From the NCBI GenBank assembly GCA_027596945.1, contig JADGJH010000835.1, positions 1,378-13,972 of the forward strand: a stretch of 12,595 bases of DNA, given 5' to 3'. The translations under genes were made by a program, and so were the position numbers. Position 1 is the first letter of the stretch. Each line of letters starts with the position of its first letter. The notes under the pieces are model-generated. The model worked only from the letters and a program-made list of their open reading frames with translations, was not told where the DNA came from and ran no database searches. Positions 9,001 through 12,595 of the stretch are shown piece by piece. Source of the stretch: Physocladia obscura (taxonomy: Eukaryota > Chytridiomycota > Chytridiomycetes > Chytridiales > Chytriomycetaceae).

Positions 9001-10105
9001 ACTGGTTGAGCTCTGAAAACAATGATAAGTGACACTAGGTTAAATATATTAAGTCGAACCTTTTCCAAGAAGGGCTAACTTCCAGCTCTAGCATTGAGAT
9101 GACCAAATACATCCATCCTTCGTGATATAGTCCGTCGATTCCCATTTCCATTAACCGCTCTTTTTCTTCAACAAGTGCTTTCACAGTTATATTCCATGCC
9201 TCAGTGATATACTGAAACGCGTCATCAAATTGATTCGCAAGCCGTTTAGAAACTGCCATATTGTTCAGACACAGAACATGTCGGTACCAATTGTAGTCGG
9301 CGGTTGCGAACAAATTTGGACGTGGAAGAGTTTGCTCAACGTCACACGCTTCTTGGAACTTGAAAAATGCCGATTGGGGGTGATATTCAAGATTTGATTG
9401 ATTAAGTAGAGCAATACCTTGTGAAAATGGCGATTCATCGATGGTATTGTTGATCGGGGAATTGGGGATTGAGTTCAGCCGAGTTGTTGATCCAGACAGA
9501 GGTGAAGTAAAATCTTCAGCTGTTGGTGATTCGGAAAAGTCGAAATTGTTTCCGACAACGATGCGCAATATTCCAAATGATGGTTGTGGTGTGGTCGTTT
9601 GTATTTGTTGGAGTTGTGTTTGTGTTTGTGTTTGTGGCGAGTTGACAGATTCCAATCGTCGATTATAGTCTGGGGAGATAAAATTTGCGCTGGAAAGTTG
9701 ACTAGGAAGCGAACTTGAGCGAACTGGAGGGTTTGAAGCAATAGAAACAGACTTGAGCTTGGGATGTTGTTGTTGCTGGCTTTGGTACTGATAATTTGTA
9801 GTCTGCGCCGCCAGTGTTTGAGGTGGAAATACCGGAGACAAAGAAAGTGGAAAAGACAATGGCAGCGGTAAGGACAGAGATGGAGCGAGCGTGGATGGTT
9901 GCGATGCTGTCGATGTTAATGTTACTTGTTTCGTTACAGTCTTTGTTTCTAATGTTTTCATCGCTGTGCTTGCTGGCACCGCCTGCTGTTGATTCGCTCC
10001 ATTTTGCATGATCCGCTGCACTGGATTCAAGTTGGCCAATAATCCAAGTTTGTTCAGCCGCCACCGCGTTGCATTTGCAGTTGTTTCGTCCTTGTCACCA
10101 GCCAT
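6004..10105 (-). CDS. Large TPR-like helical-repeat protein, four exons, unknown function
   Basis: Exons are 10105-9060, 9012-7973, 7905-7501 and 7445-6004. Introns are 47 nt (9013-9059, GTTCGA...CAG), 67 nt (7906-7972, GTGAGT...CAG) and 55 nt (7446-7500, GTGAGA...TAG). Spliced length is 3933 nt, an exact multiple of three, giving about 1310 residues. The ATG at 10105 follows an in-frame TGA. Residues about 40-220 are disordered and rich in Ser, Thr, Gln and Pro, with a (QT)n run. TPR-like helix pairs follow: near 300 (CLNNMAVSKRLANQFDDAFQ), near 445-480 (VLFLDLTSNYGNILYNLGKI) and 578-628 (IHLSYLHRSTILALARSL, then GLDDPGAVQCNSHALEIAQF). Exon 3 holds more helices (SSRLLKAIHHFQTETHAIAS). The C-terminal exon has a Ser/Thr/Asn-rich stretch and no recognised domain. 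No signal peptide or catalytic motif is seen. TPR proteins usually act as scaffolds; no specific role can be assigned. A decayed relative lies at 11275-11700. Confidence 0.85.
9614..9636 (-). repeat. Hexanucleotide microsatellite coding (Gln-Thr)n
   Basis: TTGTGTTTGTGTTTGTGTTTGTG on the plus strand is about four units of a 6-bp repeat. On the coding strand it reads CAAACA-type codons, giving PQTQTQTQLQQ in the disordered N-terminal part of the TPR protein. It keeps the frame, so length changes in whole units would be tolerated. Confidence 0.7.
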
Positions 10106-10352
10106 AAACTTTTTAGAGGTCAACAGTCAGGAAAATTTGATCAAATATTCGTTAAAACTGAAAGGATTTTGAGGAAAAAGATATTTATTATTTAATAAAA
10201 TACCGTAAACTAAGTATTCCTGCACCTCCTCACGTGATCTCAAAAAATAGTATCAAGCTAACGGCGTGGTTTGCTGTGAGTTTTGCACTTTCAATATCTT
10301 CTCAACCCCACAAGGTGGATATAGAAATCAAAGTTGCGGCACTATAAAATTA
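10106..10352 (-). promoter_or_regulatory. 5' flank of the TPR gene with TCACGTGA palindrome
   Basis: This is the 247-bp space upstream of the ATG at 10105. It contains an AT-rich run at about 10185-10203 (TTTATTATTTAATAAAATA) and the perfect palindrome TCACGTGA at 10230-10237, about 125 bp before the start codon. CACGTG cores bind bHLH and Cbf1-type factors in many fungi. The promoter role is inferred from position and motif. Confidence 0.4.
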
Positions 10353-10769
10353 TCATGAAAGCGCGATTTTTCTGCGACAAGTGGGTGCAAGAATACCTAC
10401 CTTACCGTAATATTCGAAAAAAGGTTTTCTTTTGATGGAAAGTAACGGCATAACATCAGGATCATCGAGAATATGAGCGAGTTCAGAATCGGGATTAGGA
10501 TCGGGATCGGTATTAGTGGGAGCGGAAGAGGAATCGTCAATGACGTGGACATGTGGATCCATGTACGCTTCACCAACATAAAGAAGGCAATCTTCACCGA
10601 TCATCAACAGGAGTAACAAGAACGGCAACAGCAACATAAACGTTAATGTCATCATCGTCGTATAGCAAACTTGATCTCCAAGTTTATTGCGGTGGCTGCG
10701 TTTCTGCGGCATTGAGACTTGGTCATCACCTTCCTCATCGACCCAGAAATACCTTTGCCGACTTCGCAT
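10353..10769 (-). CDS. Hypothetical small protein, one membrane segment and acidic tail
   Basis: An ATG-started frame of 138 codons. It has a charged N-terminus (MRSRQRYFWVDEEGDDQVSM), one strongly hydrophobic stretch around residues 55-70 (LTFMLLLPFLLLLLMIG), and an Asp/Pro-rich tail (DPDPNPDSELAHILDDPDVM, then SIKRKPFFEYYG). The tail part (10400-10600) has a C-rich third codon position and looks genuinely coding. A donor-like GTAAGG follows FEYY, so the last 15 codons may be intronic. The hydrophobic part could be an out-of-frame reading of a different exon. I do not recognise a family. It is transcribed in the same direction as the TPR gene and ends 248 bp before it. Confidence 0.3.
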   Translation of the reverse strand: MRSRQRYFWVDEEGDDQVSMPQKRSHRNKLGDQVCYTTMMTLTFMLLLPFLLLLLMIGEDCLLYVGEAYMDPHVHVIDDSSSAPTNTDPDPNPDSELAHILDDPDVMPLLSIKRKPFFEYYGKVGILAPTCRRKIALS

Positions 10770-11274
10770 GCCACCCTCACCACAACGTATACATACACAA
10801 ATGCGTATGCTCACATCGACCACACTCAAGTCTCTCTTCCAATCAAAGAAAATGATACTGTTGACTGGGTTGGTATAGACGTTAAAGTGCGTTAAAGTGC
10901 GTTTGCTTATCGGCAATGCAATGTGTGCGTATGCAAATTACGAGTAGACGTTGCATCGAGTAGCGAAACAGGATGACAGTTTGGGTTTTGGTGGAGGCAA
11001 TGGCTTGCAGTGGTTGCGCATTGGTGGTACGGTGTTTGCGTGGCGTTGTGGCGCAGGCACTTGGCTTTGTTTGGGCAGCATGAAACAACATGTTACGGTG
11101 TTTGCCAAGGAAAAGCAGTGTCTTACTGCCCTGAATATCGCGCCTCTGACGGAGTCGACAAGGATCTGAGGGGAAAAGCAAAGCCATCCCCTAACTTTTA
11201 TTACAACGAGAGTGGTGACTACGATGACAACGATTTTTGTCGCCTACTGACTTCGATCCTGAAGATGTCCTAAT
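10770..11274. other. CpG-containing stretch without a supported gene
   Basis: Ordinary CpG content and several overlapping open frames on both strands, none with a recognisable domain. The plus-strand frame ending at 11273 (with FYYNESGDYDDNDF) runs towards the TPR-like pseudogene. It could hold the remains of that copy's upstream region, but I could not align it with exon 1 or the start of exon 2 of the intact gene. A perfect 10-bp tandem duplication is at 10881-10900. Confidence 0.45.
10881..10900. repeat. Perfect 10-bp tandem duplication
   Basis: GTTAAAGTGC occurs twice in direct succession, followed by GTTTGC, which partly extends a third unit. It is in the spacer between the minus-strand hypothetical ORF and the TPR-like pseudogene. 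It is probably a small replication-slippage event. Confidence 0.7.
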
Positions 11275-11700
11275 TCGACAATTATCCACACCTCGCCAAT
11301 CATTGTTCTTTTCCTCGGCCTCACAATAAACTTTGGAAATATCCTCGTTAAACTCGCTGTCATAAAAAAGCACTCACAACGCCTCAGACTCATCGAATGC
11401 GTTTTCGAATATCTTCCCCTCGAAGATTTCCTTCTCGTGCTCCCTCCCCGATTCAAACCTCCTAACTCCGCTTGCAAAAAAACACATTCATTTATCATAT
11501 TTGCACTGCAACGCGTACTCGTACATATCTCTCAATCTGCTGCTATTCCATTGGTCTCGACGATGGCGCTATCCAGTGCAATTCGCACGCACTCGAAACA
11601 GTTCCGTTCTACTCACGTGTCACCATCATCTTCACACCTGTTCAATAATAAGATTTGAAAGACCTCAAAACACGTCGATTTGAATCCCTCGCAGTCCTCT
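11275..11700 (+). pseudogene. Decayed inverted paralogue of TPR-gene exon 2
   Basis: Four blocks match exon 2 of the minus-strand TPR gene in the same order. 11275-11346 reads STIIHTSPIIVLFLGLTINF, against RVIHGPPIAVLFLDLTSNYG. About 11368-11452 reads HSQRLRLIECVFEYLPLEDF, against HSQSCRLAEHILETCPLPQEF. 11486-11506 reads IHLSYLH, identical. 11553-11612 reads GLDDGAIQCNSHALETVPFY, against GLDDPGAVQCNSHALEIAQFY (16 of 20 aligned residues identical). The blocks lie in different frames, indels not divisible by three separate them, and the Thr/Asn-rich linker of the parent is missing. A weaker match (RRFESLAVLL) may extend to about 11700. Many differences are at third codon positions, so the copy probably evolved under constraint before it died. 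Its orientation is head-to-head with the intact gene. Confidence 0.75.
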
Positions 11701-11704
11701 TGCG

Positions 11705-12595
11705 TGTTGATTCAATTAATAGCAGTTCTATTGCTTTGGGCTATACAGAAACTATTGCTGGTCTGGTAAATTCTATTCAAAAACAGTGAATAGTGCATGC
11801 ACTTAATATTGCAGTCCTCCATGGTTGAAAGACATTAACTCTTCAGCTGATTGATATATATTTGCATCGAATTCTATTGGTTAAAAATGGGTGACATGTA
11901 GTCTGAAGGGACTTAAGGAATATTTTGTAGCATATAGAGGCAATGAAAATTTGCTTGGAATGCTCAATCTTGTGTCTCCCAGTTGTATTTCAAAGAGCAT
12001 CTGGCAAAAGTGAAGTTTGGTATCACTGTTTTCAAATTTTTGAACTTCCATTTAACAAGCCAGTGTACCAGTCAAAGTTTTACAGACCTATTCAACCCAT
12101 TGAAAAAAACTTGGGATCTTCAAAAGTTAGTGCTTTTAAATTAATAGTTTACTGTTAAGTTGTGGGCTTTCACAAAGCTGTTCAGCAACAGTGGAATTCT
12201 GTTTGCACAACTAACAAAGGCAAATCCAACAGTGGAAGTAATATTCAAATATGTGGCCACCAAAAAACATTCAAAGTTGCAGTTGTTGCAGGCACTGAAA
12301 TAAACAAATTTCAGTTTGTAACTTCCAGTAAATGTAGGCATTCAACTAATATGTCCCTCTATTAAAATGTATCATTTATACTTAATACTTTCATTTAACT
12401 TTTCAAAGCAATGACTGACAAGCTGCAAAAACCCACTTAATAAACATTAAGAATCCAGTGGAAATACTTGATTTTAACCTTTGGAGTTTACAACTTGGCA
12501 TAGGGTCAAATTTCTGCAAAAAATTTATGTAGCTGTTAATCAGTTCCTAATGCAATCTTATAATTTGACTGAGTACAAACTGCTCAAATCAATTT
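11705..12595. other. Second AT-rich, CpG-depleted block, continues past the window
   Basis: Only one CpG (11868) occurs from 11705 to the end, and 11870-12595 has none. The block holds open-frame relics on the plus strand at 11943-12155 (KSEVWYHCFQIFELPFNKPV) and 12162-12362 (AVQQQWNSVCTTNKGKSNSG, then NIQICGHQKTFKVAVVAGTE). They share one frame and are separated only by a TAA at 12156, so they may be one broken gene. No domain is recognised. The texture and composition match the left block, so this is probably another old mobile element or repeat. Confidence 0.5.

Noticed and set aside
9060..10123. Starting the TPR protein at 10123
   Set aside because: That codon is TTG. The first ATG is at 10105, just after an in-frame TGA.
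10882..11187. Minus-strand frame of about 100 codons
   Set aside because: No ATG-supported start, no recognisable domain, a basic low-complexity composition, and overlap with other frames on the plus strand.
1..12595. tRNA or rRNA genes, CRISPR arrays, bacterial operons
   Set aside because: No cloverleaf, rRNA-like segment or regularly spaced repeats were seen, and the spliced genes rule out a prokaryotic source.

Overview
The window looks like nuclear DNA of a fungus, most likely an early-diverging (chytrid-like) lineage. Coding exons are split by short introns (47-67 nt) with GT...AG ends. Genes are loosely packed and both strands are used. One gene is a fungal-type DUF4140/DUF4139 protein. 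The lineage guess is inference; the eukaryotic nature is directly supported by the introns.

Layout. (1) 1-1426, minus: 5' part of a DUF4140/DUF4139 (mucoidy-inhibitor-A-like) gene, cut by the left window edge. (2) About 1474-6019: an AT-rich block almost free of CpG (9 in about 4.5 kb, and none at all from 1728 to 4502). It carries a broken transposase-like gene with the ADNC-GQNKN signature (DUF7869-like), a second eroded reading frame on the minus strand, a frame-broken fragment resembling the EVH1 domain of the decapping protein DCP1, and orphan open frames. (3) 6004-10105, minus: a four-exon gene for a TPR-like protein of about 1310 residues, the main intact gene. (4) 10106-11270: intergenic DNA with a TCACGTGA palindrome and a weak minus-strand ORF for a small membrane-anchored acidic protein. 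(5) 11275-11700, plus: a frame-broken, shortened relative of exon 2 of the TPR gene, head-to-head with it, so an inverted paralogue remnant. (6) 11705-12595: a second AT-rich, CpG-free block entering from the right.

The two intact genes have no evident shared pathway. The main story is genome structure: ordinary CpG-containing genes sit between two blocks whose CpG content has collapsed. This is what long-term cytosine methylation of repeats with 5mC-to-T decay (or a CpG-directed RIP-like process) would leave. A decayed inverted duplication of the local TPR gene lies next to them.
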